Positions 7,026-14,134 of a DNA stretch of 61,736 nucleotides are shown here, piece by piece (the first letter of the stretch is position 1; every line of letters begins with the position of its first letter). Source of the stretch: Chryseobacterium sp. MYb7 (GTDB taxonomy: Bacteria > Bacteroidota > Bacteroidia > Flavobacteriales > Weeksellaceae); assembly GCF_002979455.1 (NCBI RefSeq), contig NZ_PCOU01000034.1, positions 1 through 61,736 on the forward strand, written 5' to 3'. A model generated the notes under the pieces. It searched no databases. It had not been told where the DNA came from and worked only from the letters and a program-made list of their open reading frames with translations. Both the position numbers and the translations under genes were made by a program.

Positions 7026-8570
7026 TTATTTCTTTTTCAAATCCAGATCATCAAAATCAAAACTGAAATCCGTTACATCAGAAATGGCCTTCAATTTTGC
7101 AGATTCTGCTTTTCCGTTTTCATCATAGCTGAAAATAATGTAGGCATCCGCATCATAGCTTCTGTCGTCCCATTTGATGATAAAAGAATTATTGGAATAA
7201 GGAAGTAATTCTCCTTTTAATCTTGGAGAATTTTTACATGAAATTCTATACGTATTTCCCTGCTGTGCAATTTCAACATCACCAAACCAAACATCATTAT
7301 AAGTTCCCGTAAATTGCTCTGCCTTTGGCTGAAGAGATTTCTCTTTTTTAAAGGCTTCAGATTTTGCAAAAGCATCTTTTTTCTGCTTGTCAAATTCTGC
7401 TTCCATTTTAGACATTCTGTCTCCGTATGTTTTCAGCCAGTTTCTGTCTGCTACCCCAAGGTAAGAATCTTTCACGGTATTGGTAATGGTGTTGAAAGCT
7501 GCTCCGGACTGCTGGTTCGTCAATACTACAATTCCCAGTTTCATATCCGGAATTAATGTAAACTGTGTAACGGTTCCTATCAATCCGCCGGTATGTTGTA
7601 TTTGTTTATGTCCTTTAACATCACTTAAGAACCACCCTAAACCATATCCGTAAAAACTTGTATCATATGGATTTTTCGCTGCCACTCTATCTGGAATCTG
7701 AAGGCTCCAAAGCTGTTGAACATTCTTATCAGAAACCAGCTTTTTCCCGTCTTTTGTGGTAAAGTTATTTAACAAACATTCTGCCCAGGTTGTCATATCT
7801 TTGATATTACTCATGATTCCTCCTGCCGCATTCCCTGTCTCGTTCCAGTCATGGGGAACCGCAATTGCCTTTCCATCTACCGGAGCGTGTGCATCAATTT
7901 TATTGGCTGTAGCTTTTGCTCTGTTGTAGCTTCCGAAACTTGAAGTCATTCCTACAGGCTTCATAATTCTTTGTTCAATAAATTCTGCCCAGGTTAATCC
8001 GGAAACTCTGTGAATCACTTCTCCAGCAACAATAAACATAATATTGTTATAATCCAGTTTTGTTCTGAAAGGATTTTCCGGTTTAAGATATCTCACATTG
8101 TGAACAATATCATTCACTGTCATACTTCCTCCTTCCGGAAAAAACATAAGATCTCCTTGTCCAAGTCCTAATCCGGCTCTGTGCGTGATAAGATCTTTGA
8201 TCGTTACATTTTGAGAAACGTAGGGATCATACATTTGGAACTCAGGAATATATTTTGAAACTTTATCATCCCAGTTCAGTTTTCCTTCGTCTGCTAAAAT
8301 GGCTAACGCTGTACATGTAAAACCTTTAGAATTGGAAGCAATACCTACTAATGTATTATCATCCATAGGCTGCTTGGAAGTGAGTGAACGTACACCAAAA
8401 CCTTTGGAATAGATCATTTTCCCATCTTTTACAATTCCTACTGACATTCCCGGTACATCAAAAGTTTTCAGGGTATTTTGGATCAGTTCGTCCAGTTTTT
8501 TTTCTTCAACCTGCGCATTCGCCAATCCTACGGTTAAAAGAAAAATGAAAAAAGAAAGTTTCTGTTTCAT
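7026..8570 (-). CDS. Secreted serine hydrolase, class C beta-lactamase family
   Basis: 514 residues; Sec signal peptide to about residue 19 (LANAQ). The PBP/beta-lactamase class C fold is seen by the SxxK motif S79-N-S-K82, the Tyr motif LDYNN, and IQHTGG in place of KTG. The C-terminal 100 residues, after a charged linker (KKDAFAKSEAFKKEK), form a small beta domain typical of a DUF3471-like extension. The family includes esterases, D-aminopeptidases and peptidoglycan-trimming enzymes. True beta-lactamase activity cannot be inferred, since HTG is usual in esterase-like members. It is monocistronic. Confidence 0.88.
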   Translation of the reverse strand: MKQKLSFFIFLLTVGLANAQVEEKKLDELIQNTLKTFDVPGMSVGIVKDGKMIYSKGFGVRSLTSKQPMDDNTLVGIASNSKGFTCTALAILADEGKLNWDDKVSKYIPEFQMYDPYVSQNVTIKDLITHRAGLGLGQGDLMFFPEGGSMTVNDIVHNVRYLKPENPFRTKLDYNNIMFIVAGEVIHRVSGLTWAEFIEQRIMKPVGMTSSFGSYNRAKATANKIDAHAPVDGKAIAVPHDWNETGNAAGGIMSNIKDMTTWAECLLNNFTTKDGKKLVSDKNVQQLWSLQIPDRVAAKNPYDTSFYGYGLGWFLSDVKGHKQIQHTGGLIGTVTQFTLIPDMKLGIVVLTNQQSGAAFNTITNTVKDSYLGVADRNWLKTYGDRMSKMEAEFDKQKKDAFAKSEAFKKEKSLQPKAEQFTGTYNDVWFGDVEIAQQGNTYRISCKNSPRLKGELLPYSNNSFIIKWDDRSYDADAYIIFSYDENGKAESAKLKAISDVTDFSFDFDDLDLKKK

Positions 8571-8588
8571 TGTTTATTTTAATTTTCC

Positions 8589-8596
8589 CAAATTTA
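8589..8596 (-). promoter_or_regulatory. -7 box for the serine hydrolase
   Basis: Reverse-strand TAAATTTG, 18 bases upstream of the ATG. The -33 element is not clear. Confidence 0.45.
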
Positions 8597-8658
8597 CTAA
8601 ATATTAAGCGATGCTAATTTTAGCAATGTTAAAACTTTACAATAAATCAGTTGTATTC

Positions 8659-9126
8659 ATGAAAAAGCCTATTTGTATCTGTATTTTTTCTTTTTTCGCT
8701 ATCATTGGTATCAAAGCCCAGGACAGAACTGCCAACCCTTTGCTTTTGCAAACCTGGAATCTCAGTAAAATGGATTCCTATATTTATACCTATGAAAAAC
8801 AGGATGGTTTTGAAGCAAGAAGGGAAGGAATAAGATTTCAGAAAAACGGAAAAATAACCGGGAATCTCATTAAATCTACCTTGAGATATGATGCTTTGGA
8901 GGAGCCTGTTACTAAAAAAGGGGAAAAACCAGATCGTTACATCGGGAGTTGGAAAAAAGCTTCCGATTCTACACTGACTATAGTATTTCCTTACAATACC
9001 AATATGACCGGTACCTTTGTTATTTCAAAACTTACAGAGAATCAGCTGAAATTAAAAAAAGTTTTCAGCGCGGATATTGAAAAGAAACTGGATTCTATCA
9101 GGAAAACAAAAAATATTACAGACTAA
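8659..9126 (+). CDS. Small exported protein, lipocalin-like pattern
   Basis: 155 residues from the ATG at 8659, chosen because a signal peptide starts there (MKKPICICIFSFFAIIGIKAQ); an upstream ATG at 8611 adds 16 non-signal residues. After cleavage, strand pairs such as QTWNLSKMD, GIRFQKNGKITG and YIGSWKKASDSTLTI resemble the lipocalin-like domains common in Bacteroidota exported proteins. This is pattern-based only. No catalytic motif is visible. Confidence 0.65.
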   Translation: MKKPICICIFSFFAIIGIKAQDRTANPLLLQTWNLSKMDSYIYTYEKQDGFEARREGIRFQKNGKITGNLIKSTLRYDALEEPVTKKGEKPDRYIGSWKKASDSTLTIVFPYNTNMTGTFVISKLTENQLKLKKVFSADIEKKLDSIRKTKNITD

Positions 9127-9155
9127 AATCTCCTATGAATTGATGAGTGCTTCTC

Positions 9156-9163
9156 TATATTTG
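9156..9163 (+). promoter_or_regulatory. -7 box before the 149-residue exported protein
   Basis: TATATTTG, 23 bases upstream of the ATG at 9187. This suggests the downstream pair has its own promoter. Confidence 0.5.
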
Positions 9164-9186
9164 CAATCTTAAAAATAATAGTAAAA

Positions 9187-9636
9187 ATGACAATAAAAAG
9201 GATACTGGCTTTCTTCTTACTGATGGTAAGCTGTAATTTATATTTTTCTCAGGATGTCACCATCAAAGACGATAAAGTGTTGGTGGATGGAAAGCAGATC
9301 CTGAAAGCTGAAAAGATCAACGTGGCACAATATTCATTCTTCTCTATGAAAGATGATGAAGAAGTACTTCTTTACCGATACATGGATAATGAAACACCAA
9401 GATATGTAAGTGATGATTATTTCATTCTGAATTTTCTCACAGAAAAAACAAAAGTAGAGTCTACTGATCTCGGCAAAATTTCCAATTTTATGAATTCCAA
9501 AAAAGGAATGGAAAAACTGGTAAAATGGTTACTGAAAGAAAGAGTAATCAATCATGATGGTGAGCTGAATCCGGAACGTTTAGCCATATTCAAAGATAAA
9601 TACCACGAAAATATTACTGAAAGAACCCTTAGATAA
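9187..9636 (+). CDS. Exported protein of unknown function
   Basis: 149 residues with a signal peptide or lipoprotein-like N-terminus (LAFFLLMVSCNLYFSQ; both a Cys and a later SQ cleavage site are possible). The mature part starts with short strands (VTIKDDKVLVDGKQILKAE) and is mainly helical and charged towards the end. I do not recognise the family. Its stop codon shares one base with the ATG of the phosphoesterase (TAATG), so the two are probably co-translated. Confidence 0.65.
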   Translation: MTIKRILAFFLLMVSCNLYFSQDVTIKDDKVLVDGKQILKAEKINVAQYSFFSMKDDEEVLLYRYMDNETPRYVSDDYFILNFLTEKTKVESTDLGKISNFMNSKKGMEKLVKWLLKERVINHDGELNPERLAIFKDKYHENITERTLR

Positions 9637-10133
9637 TGACAAAAGTTCTTCTTCTTTCTGACTCTCATTCCTATATAGATGACAGAATTCTGGAATATGC
9701 TTCCCAGGCCGATGAAGTGTGGCATTGTGGAGATTTCGGAAGTCTGGAAGTGATAGAAGAGCTGGAAAAAATAAAACCTCTAAAAGGAGTTTACGGAAAC
9801 ATTGATAATGCTAAAATTCAAGCTGAATTTCCTGAAGTCAACCGTTTCTTTTGTGAAAAATTGGAAGTTCTGATGATCCACATCGGAGGGTATCCCGGAA
9901 AATATACCCCACTCACGAAAAAAGAAATTGCAGAAAAAGCTCCGAAATTGTTTATTTCAGGGCACTCTCATATTTTGAAAGCCATGTATGACGAGAAAAA
10001 CAGCCTCCTTCATCTGAATCCTGGTGCCTGCGGAAAACAGGGGTGGCATAAAGTGAGAACCATGATGCGCTTTGTAGTAGACGGTGAGGAAATTAAAGAT
10101 CTGGAAGTGATTGAATTGGGGCCAAGAGTTTGA
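9636..10133 (+). CDS. YfcE/MJ0936-type metallophosphoesterase
   Basis: 165 residues, the normal size for the YfcE family. Metal-binding motifs are in order: LLLSDSHS (D-x-H), VWHCGDFG (GD), YGNID (GN), MIHIGG (a His-Gly variant with an inserted residue) and FISGHSH (GHxH). Such enzymes hydrolyse phosphodiesters with Mn2+ in vitro; the physiological substrate is unknown. The one-base overlap with the preceding gene indicates coupling. Confidence 0.88.
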   Translation: MTKVLLLSDSHSYIDDRILEYASQADEVWHCGDFGSLEVIEELEKIKPLKGVYGNIDNAKIQAEFPEVNRFFCEKLEVLMIHIGGYPGKYTPLTKKEIAEKAPKLFISGHSHILKAMYDEKNSLLHLNPGACGKQGWHKVRTMMRFVVDGEEIKDLEVIELGPRV

Positions 10134-10143
10134 TGAGTATTAG

Positions 10144-10225
10144 GGTTGGAGAGTGAGAAGGTGTGAAAGTTTGAGCGTTTGAGGATAAAGGAGTTTGTTT
10201 TTTATACCTTTTACTTTTTACCTTT
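10144..10225. repeat. Heptamer-period degenerate repeat with short inverted arm
   Basis: G-rich 7-base units run from 10144 to about 10192 (GGTTGGA, GAGTGAG and onwards). Three C/T-rich units TACCTTT, TACTTTT, TACCTTT lie at 10205-10225 in the complementary sense. Confidence 0.55.
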
Positions 10226-10262
10226 GCCCCAATAATAAATTCAGACAATTCTTTAAAAAAAT

Positions 10263-10757
10263 ATGAAGATCGGCGATCAGGTTTCGGTAGTAGATGAAGA
10301 TTTAAGCGGGGTAATTACTTCCGTGAAGGGAAATATTGCTGTTTTTAAAGATGAATATGGTTTTACCCATCAATATCCAAAAGAAAAACTGGTTCCGAAA
10401 GATACAGGTCTCTATGAAAATATAAGGATCATAAGAAAAGCAGAACCTAAAAAAGTAATTTCTAAGAAACATCAGAAAAATCATTTGGTTTTAGACCTGC
10501 ATTTTCATAATTTGGTAAAGAATCCCAATGATTATGACAGCTTTGAAAGATTGTTTATTCAAAAGGAAAAATTAATTGAAGTGATTGAGTTTTGCAGAAG
10601 AAACAACCTGAAGAGATTGGAAATTGTTCATGGTATTGGTGACGGTACTTTGCAAAGGATGGTTCGGGATGTATTGGAAAGCCAGGTCAATATTGATTTT
10701 TATAATAAGGAAATACTTCACCATCAATCGGGTGCGGTAATGGTAGAATTTCACTAA
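10263..10757 (+). CDS. Smr/MutS family protein, short form
   Basis: 164 residues. An N-terminal about 50 residues form a small beta-barrel-like region (MKIGDQVSVVDEDLSGVITS) as in DUF2027/KOW-type domains. It is followed by a Smr domain (about 78-164) with LDLHFHNL and IVHGIGDGTLQRMVRDVL, the two conserved nuclease-associated motifs. Smr domains nick branched nucleic acids or cleave RNA. Longer Bacteroidota homologs carry a middle domain absent here. A promoter box for the next gene overlaps its stop codon. Confidence 0.85.
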   Translation: MKIGDQVSVVDEDLSGVITSVKGNIAVFKDEYGFTHQYPKEKLVPKDTGLYENIRIIRKAEPKKVISKKHQKNHLVLDLHFHNLVKNPNDYDSFERLFIQKEKLIEVIEFCRRNNLKRLEIVHGIGDGTLQRMVRDVLESQVNIDFYNKEILHHQSGAVMVEFH

Positions 10758-10762
10758 ATTTG
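10755..10762 (+). promoter_or_regulatory. -7 box overlapping the smr stop codon
   Basis: TAAATTTG begins with the TAA stop of the Smr gene; the DUF3822 ATG is 13 bases later. Confidence 0.55.
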
Positions 10763-10775
10763 CAGGAATTGAATT

Positions 10776-11492
10776 ATGAACGTACTTAATTTACTTTTTA
10801 CCAAAGACGGATTGATCTGCCAGATTGTTAAAAACAAAAACATTCTGGAGGAAAAGTCTTATTTCGTGACTGAAGACACACCAGCCGATCTTATTGAGCA
10901 AAAACTGGACGAGGTTCTTATTAAGCAGCGCTTTGATGAGATCCACGTGATATCCGCATTTAATCATTTTACCCTGATGCCGGAAGGTTTTTCTGAGCAT
11001 GAAACAGGATTTGATCTGATTGCCTTCAATGCTCCTGCCAACAGAGAGCAGGAAGAACTGATGCTTTCTATCAACAAAAAATTCAATATTCAGTTTTATT
11101 ATACTTTCCCGAAAAACTATTATAAGAAAATAAAAGAGCTGGCAATACCGGTTCATTTTAATTTTTCAGGAGAAAAGTTTTTAAGTTCCATCAATAATAA
11201 AACTACTAAAGAAATTCACATCAATCTGTATCATAATCAGTGTGAGTTTTTTGCGATTGACAATAAAAAAATCATTCTTTATAACAACCTGGATGTGAAC
11301 TCAGAAGTAGATTTTCTTTACTTCATTATGTTTACATTGAGCAAAATAGGTTTCGGAATCAATGAAACTACTTTTTATGCTTATGGAGAAACTACGGAAA
11401 ATGAAACCTTCATCTCCGAACTTCAGAAATTTGTTAAAAACCTGAAAATTGTTTTTGACAATATTCCAAACAAGAATTTTATACTTAACTAG
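10776..11492 (+). CDS. DUF3822 family protein
   Basis: 238 residues, no signal peptide or membrane segment. The overall pattern (N-terminal NLLFTKDGLICQIVKNKNI, a central FNAPANREQEELMLSI, and a C-terminal ETTFYAYGETTE) matches the DUF3822 family, which in Flavobacteriia usually sits directly upstream of rsmD, as here. An actin-like fold has been suggested for the family, but I see no ATP-binding motif I can defend. Function unknown; the neighbourhood hints at a link to ribosome assembly. Confidence 0.8.
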   Translation: MNVLNLLFTKDGLICQIVKNKNILEEKSYFVTEDTPADLIEQKLDEVLIKQRFDEIHVISAFNHFTLMPEGFSEHETGFDLIAFNAPANREQEELMLSINKKFNIQFYYTFPKNYYKKIKELAIPVHFNFSGEKFLSSINNKTTKEIHINLYHNQCEFFAIDNKKIILYNNLDVNSEVDFLYFIMFTLSKIGFGINETTFYAYGETTENETFISELQKFVKNLKIVFDNIPNKNFILN

Positions 11493-11570
11493 GTTGCAGG
11501 CCGCAGGTAATAGGGATTAGATCCTAAACACAATCACCTGCCACCTATAATCTACAACCTAAACCCTAAC
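11492..11570. repeat. Heptamer-period repeat with two inverted arms
   Basis: The left arm has four 7-base units starting GGTTGCA at 11492-11519. The right arm has five units at 11535-11569 (CACCTGC first, AACCTAA fourth). Reverse-complemented, the right arm begins with telomere-like GTTAGGG/TTTAGGT. The left block starts at the last base of the DUF3822 stop codon. Confidence 0.65.
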
Positions 11571-11578
11571 AAAAAAAT

Positions 11579-12151
11579 ATGTTCAGAATAATATCAGGCA
11601 AATGGAAAGCCAAAAAGATTGCCGCTCCTAAAAACTTTGATGTAAGACCTACTACCGATTTTGCGAAAGAGGCTTTATTCAGTATTCTGGAAAACAAATA
11701 CGATATGCAGTCCATCTCCGTACTTGATCTTTTTGCCGGAATTGGCTCTATTACCTTTGAATTTGCTTCCAGGGGATGCCAGAATATTACTTCTGTGGAA
11801 ATGAACCCAAAACATACTGCATTTATCAACACTACAGCTTCTGAGCTTGACATGGCGCTTCAGATCAATGTACAGAGAGGTGATGTATTTGATTGGCTTA
11901 AAAAATTCAGAAATAAAAAGTCATTTGAGATCGTTTTCTCTGATGCTCCTTTCGAAATGGAAGAGAAAAAGTACCACGAGCTGATCTCTTTGGTTTTAAA
12001 CAATAAATACCTTAAAGAAAATGGAGTTCTTATTGTGGAACACCAAAGCCGCATGAAGCTTGATCATCCCAATTTAATAGATACCCGAAAATACGGAAAC
12101 GTAAGTTTCAGTTTTTTTGAACCGAATAAAGAAGATAATCAGGAACTTTAA
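11579..12151 (+). CDS. rsmD: 16S rRNA (guanine966-N2)-methyltransferase RsmD
   Basis: 190 residues, usual length. It methylates G966 (E. coli numbering) of 16S rRNA using SAM. Seen: N-terminal MFRIISGKWKAKKI and the DVRPTTDFAKEALF segment typical of RsmD, SAM-binding DLFAGIGSITFEFASRG (50-66), and the acidic VEMNPKH strand end. Motif IV, normally (D/N)PP(Y/F), is DAPF here (122-125). The 3' end overlaps the convergent hxlR end by 4 bases. Confidence 0.92.
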   Translation: MFRIISGKWKAKKIAAPKNFDVRPTTDFAKEALFSILENKYDMQSISVLDLFAGIGSITFEFASRGCQNITSVEMNPKHTAFINTTASELDMALQINVQRGDVFDWLKKFRNKKSFEIVFSDAPFEMEEKKYHELISLVLNNKYLKENGVLIVEHQSRMKLDHPNLIDTRKYGNVSFSFFEPNKEDNQEL

Positions 12152-12169
12152 TTCCTGATTATTTTTTTT
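12132..12169 (+). terminator. Intrinsic terminator spanning the rsmD/hxlR overlap
   Basis: ATAATCAGGAA, 6-base loop, TTCCTGATTAT, then seven T. The stem includes the last codons and stop of rsmD as well as the end of hxlR, so it is coding on both strands. Confidence 0.75.
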
Positions 12170-12495
12170 GATATGACCGGAGATTCTTCGCCCCATTTTG
12201 TTATCGCTTCCAAAACAGGTAATAAAGTTCTTCCAAAGTCTGTTAATTCATATTCTACCACTAAAGGAGGTTTTTCTGTAAAAACTTTTCTGTCCACAAT
12301 TCCATCTTCTTCCAATTGTTTTAACTGTAAACTCAATGTTCTTTCCGTAATGGTAGGAATGGATTTTCTTATCTCATTATAACGTTTAGCCCCGCCAATA
12401 AGATGGTGCAAAATTACTGCTTTCCATTTCCCTCCTATAAATTTCATTGTGACACTGGTACAGCAGGGATAGGATTTATTATCAATTATATACAT
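12148..12495 (-). CDS. HxlR-type winged-helix regulator
   Basis: 115 residues. Typical HxlR domain: Cys residues near the N-terminus (YPCCTSVTMKFIGGKWK), the recognition-helix region TITERTLSLQLKQLEEDGIV, and wing EYELTDFGRTLLPVL. HxlR proteins often sense electrophiles or quinones through an N-terminal Cys and repress adjacent oxidoreductases. The divergent nitroreductase and an 18-bp inverted repeat in the shared spacer fit autoregulation plus control of that gene (inference). Confidence 0.9.
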   Translation of the reverse strand: MYIIDNKSYPCCTSVTMKFIGGKWKAVILHHLIGGAKRYNEIRKSIPTITERTLSLQLKQLEEDGIVDRKVFTEKPPLVVEYELTDFGRTLLPVLEAITKWGEESPVISKKIIRN

Positions 12496-12496
12496 T

Positions 12497-12578
12497 TTTT
12501 ATACTATCATTTTTTACCGTTATTGCAAAGTTAGTAAACTTAAATTAATTTTGTAACTATAAAAATGATAGTATAAAA
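12497..12578. promoter_or_regulatory. Divergent operator region: perfect 18-bp inverted repeat
   Basis: TTTTATACTATCATTTTT at 12497-12514 is repeated exactly in reverse complement at 12561-12578. The right arm overlaps a small dyad ACTAT-N7-ATAGT (12556-12572). One arm lies just inside each transcript's expected start, an arrangement suited to a repressor. The nitroreductase promoter has -7 TAATTTTG at 12546-12553; the hxlR -7 (reverse TAACTTTG) is at 12526-12533. Confidence 0.75.
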
Positions 12579-12580
12579 TT

Positions 12581-13180
12581 ATGAACTTTTTAGACAAAAT
12601 GAAAAAAAGGTATACTGTAAAAAAGTATAACCCACAGGGAAAAATCAGTGAAGAACAAATTGCAACGCTTCAGGATATTTTAAATTTAAGCCCCTCATCC
12701 ATTAATAGCCAGCCCTGGAATTTTATTTTTGTAAATGATCCGGAACTGAAAAAACAATTGGGAGATAAGTCTTATTTTAATAAAGAAAAAGTGTTGGATA
12801 GCAGCCATGTTATTGTTTTCCAAGTGATCAAAAACATTGAAAACTTTGAAAAGCAAATTGAAGAAAACCTTCCGGAAGGCTCGGTTAATTATTACCGAAC
12901 GATGGTAAAACCTAAAGGAGAAGAGGCTATAAAATCATGGCTTGGGCATCAGGTTTATTTATCTTTAGGAGTGCTTTTATCTGCCTGTGCAGCAATGGGA
13001 ATAGATTCTACTCCAATGGAAGGAATTGAACCTGAAGAATATGATGTTATTCTGAATAATGAAAAATATGAAACGTTATTTGCAGTAGCTATTGGGGAAA
13101 GAGATGAAGCAGATGCTAATCAGCCTAAATTTAATCCAAAGAAAAGACTGAATGCTGAAAAGGTAATTGTGGAAGCGTAA
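12581..13180 (+). CDS. NfsB-like NAD(P)H nitroreductase / quinone reductase
   Basis: 199 residues of the FMN-binding nitroreductase family. RYTVKKYNP near the N-terminus carries the FMN-phosphate Arg and Lys; LNLSPSSINSQPWNFIFV binds FMN; GIDSTPMEGIEPEEYD and FAVAIGERDEAD occur in the C-terminal part. Enzymes of this group reduce nitroaromatics, quinones or flavins. It is divergent from an HxlR regulator with a shared operator, so induction by electrophiles is likely (inference). Confidence 0.9.
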   Translation: MNFLDKMKKRYTVKKYNPQGKISEEQIATLQDILNLSPSSINSQPWNFIFVNDPELKKQLGDKSYFNKEKVLDSSHVIVFQVIKNIENFEKQIEENLPEGSVNYYRTMVKPKGEEAIKSWLGHQVYLSLGVLLSACAAMGIDSTPMEGIEPEEYDVILNNEKYETLFAVAIGERDEADANQPKFNPKKRLNAEKVIVEA

Positions 13181-13183
13181 TTT

Positions 13184-13208
13184 AAACACGAATTTCACAA
13201 AGAACACA
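13184..13208 (+). repeat. Dispersed 'AAACACGAATT' spacer repeat, copy 2
   Basis: AAACACGAATTTCACAAAGA followed by ACACA. Related to 6926-6964 (reverse) and 40624-40655. Confidence 0.5.
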
Positions 13209-13210
13209 AA

Positions 13211-13243
13211 TAAAAAAGTCTGCTCTAAATAGCAGACTTTTTA
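13211..13243. terminator. Bidirectional terminator, nitroreductase / murI
   Basis: AAAAAGTCTGCT, 6-base loop, AGCAGACTTTTT, with A and T runs on either side. It serves convergent genes from both directions. Confidence 0.85.
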
Positions 13244-13244
13244 T

Positions 13245-14075
13245 TTATAATACTTTCAATTCCAAATCAATTGTTTTTCCGAAGAATTTCTTAGAGATTT
13301 TCTCAAAGTTCTTGGTAATATCCGAAAGATAGAAATGATAATTGGGTTTTGAGTTATGATCATTTAAGAGATTGTACTTATCCAGAATGATCTTTAGATG
13401 ATTGGCTACAATATTCGGAGAGTCTATCACACGGACTCTGTTTCCGTAATACTGTTTGATTTCATCTATTAAAAGTGGATAATGGGTACAGCCCAAAATC
13501 AATGTTTCAATATTTTTTAGTTTATTATTACTTAAATAATTATAAATAATAGCGTGCGTGATCGGATGATTTTTAAAACCTTCTTCAATAGCAGGAACCA
13601 ATAATGGTGTAGCCAGTTCGTCTACTTTGATCCATTTATTATGCTTTCGGATGCTCTTTTTATACAATCCTGAATTCACAGTTGCTTTGGTGGCAATCAC
13701 TCCTACATTAGTATGGATTTCATAAGATACCTTTTCAGCAACAGGATTAATAACGTCTATGACCGGAACTTTTCCTGCAACTGACTGCATAACCTCATTC
13801 AAAGCATTAGCCGTTGCCGTGTTACAGGCAATTACAATCGCTTTACAGTTCTGCTCCAGCAGAAAATTGGTAATCTTGGTAGAGTATTCAATAATCGCAT
13901 CCTTGGACTTTTCTCCGTAAGGAAGGTGCTTTGTATCTCCAAAGTAGATCAGATCTTCGTTAGGAAGAAGTCTTTTGATTTCTTTGGCAACGGTAAGACC
14001 TCCTACCCCGCTGTCGAAAATTCCGATAGGCTGGCTTGGTGAAAGATGTGAATAATCTTGTTTTTTCGTTTTCAA
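13245..14075 (-). CDS. murI: Glutamate racemase
   Basis: 276 residues from a TTG at 14075. It makes D-glutamate for peptidoglycan. Seen: GIFDSGVGGLTVAKEI, substrate Cys motif VIACNTATANAL, second Cys in LILGCTHYPLL, and YFGDTKHLPYGEKS. An ATG at 14180 would add 35 residues rich in Cys and aromatics that fit no MurI and would overlap hemW. Family N-termini resemble KTKKQDYSHLSPSQPIGIFD, so the TTG is preferred. Confidence 0.9.
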   Translation of the reverse strand: MKTKKQDYSHLSPSQPIGIFDSGVGGLTVAKEIKRLLPNEDLIYFGDTKHLPYGEKSKDAIIEYSTKITNFLLEQNCKAIVIACNTATANALNEVMQSVAGKVPVIDVINPVAEKVSYEIHTNVGVIATKATVNSGLYKKSIRKHNKWIKVDELATPLLVPAIEEGFKNHPITHAIIYNYLSNNKLKNIETLILGCTHYPLLIDEIKQYYGNRVRVIDSPNIVANHLKIILDKYNLLNDHNSKPNYHFYLSDITKNFEKISKKFFGKTIDLELKVL

Positions 14076-14134
14076 ATGAGCTGAAATTTTATACAAAAAT
14101 AATGAATTTTTAGTATACCATATACAACAAACTG

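Noticed and set aside
7026..8570. Calling the serine hydrolase a true beta-lactamase
   Set aside because: It has HTG in place of KTG and an extra C-terminal domain; esterase or peptidase-like function is as likely.
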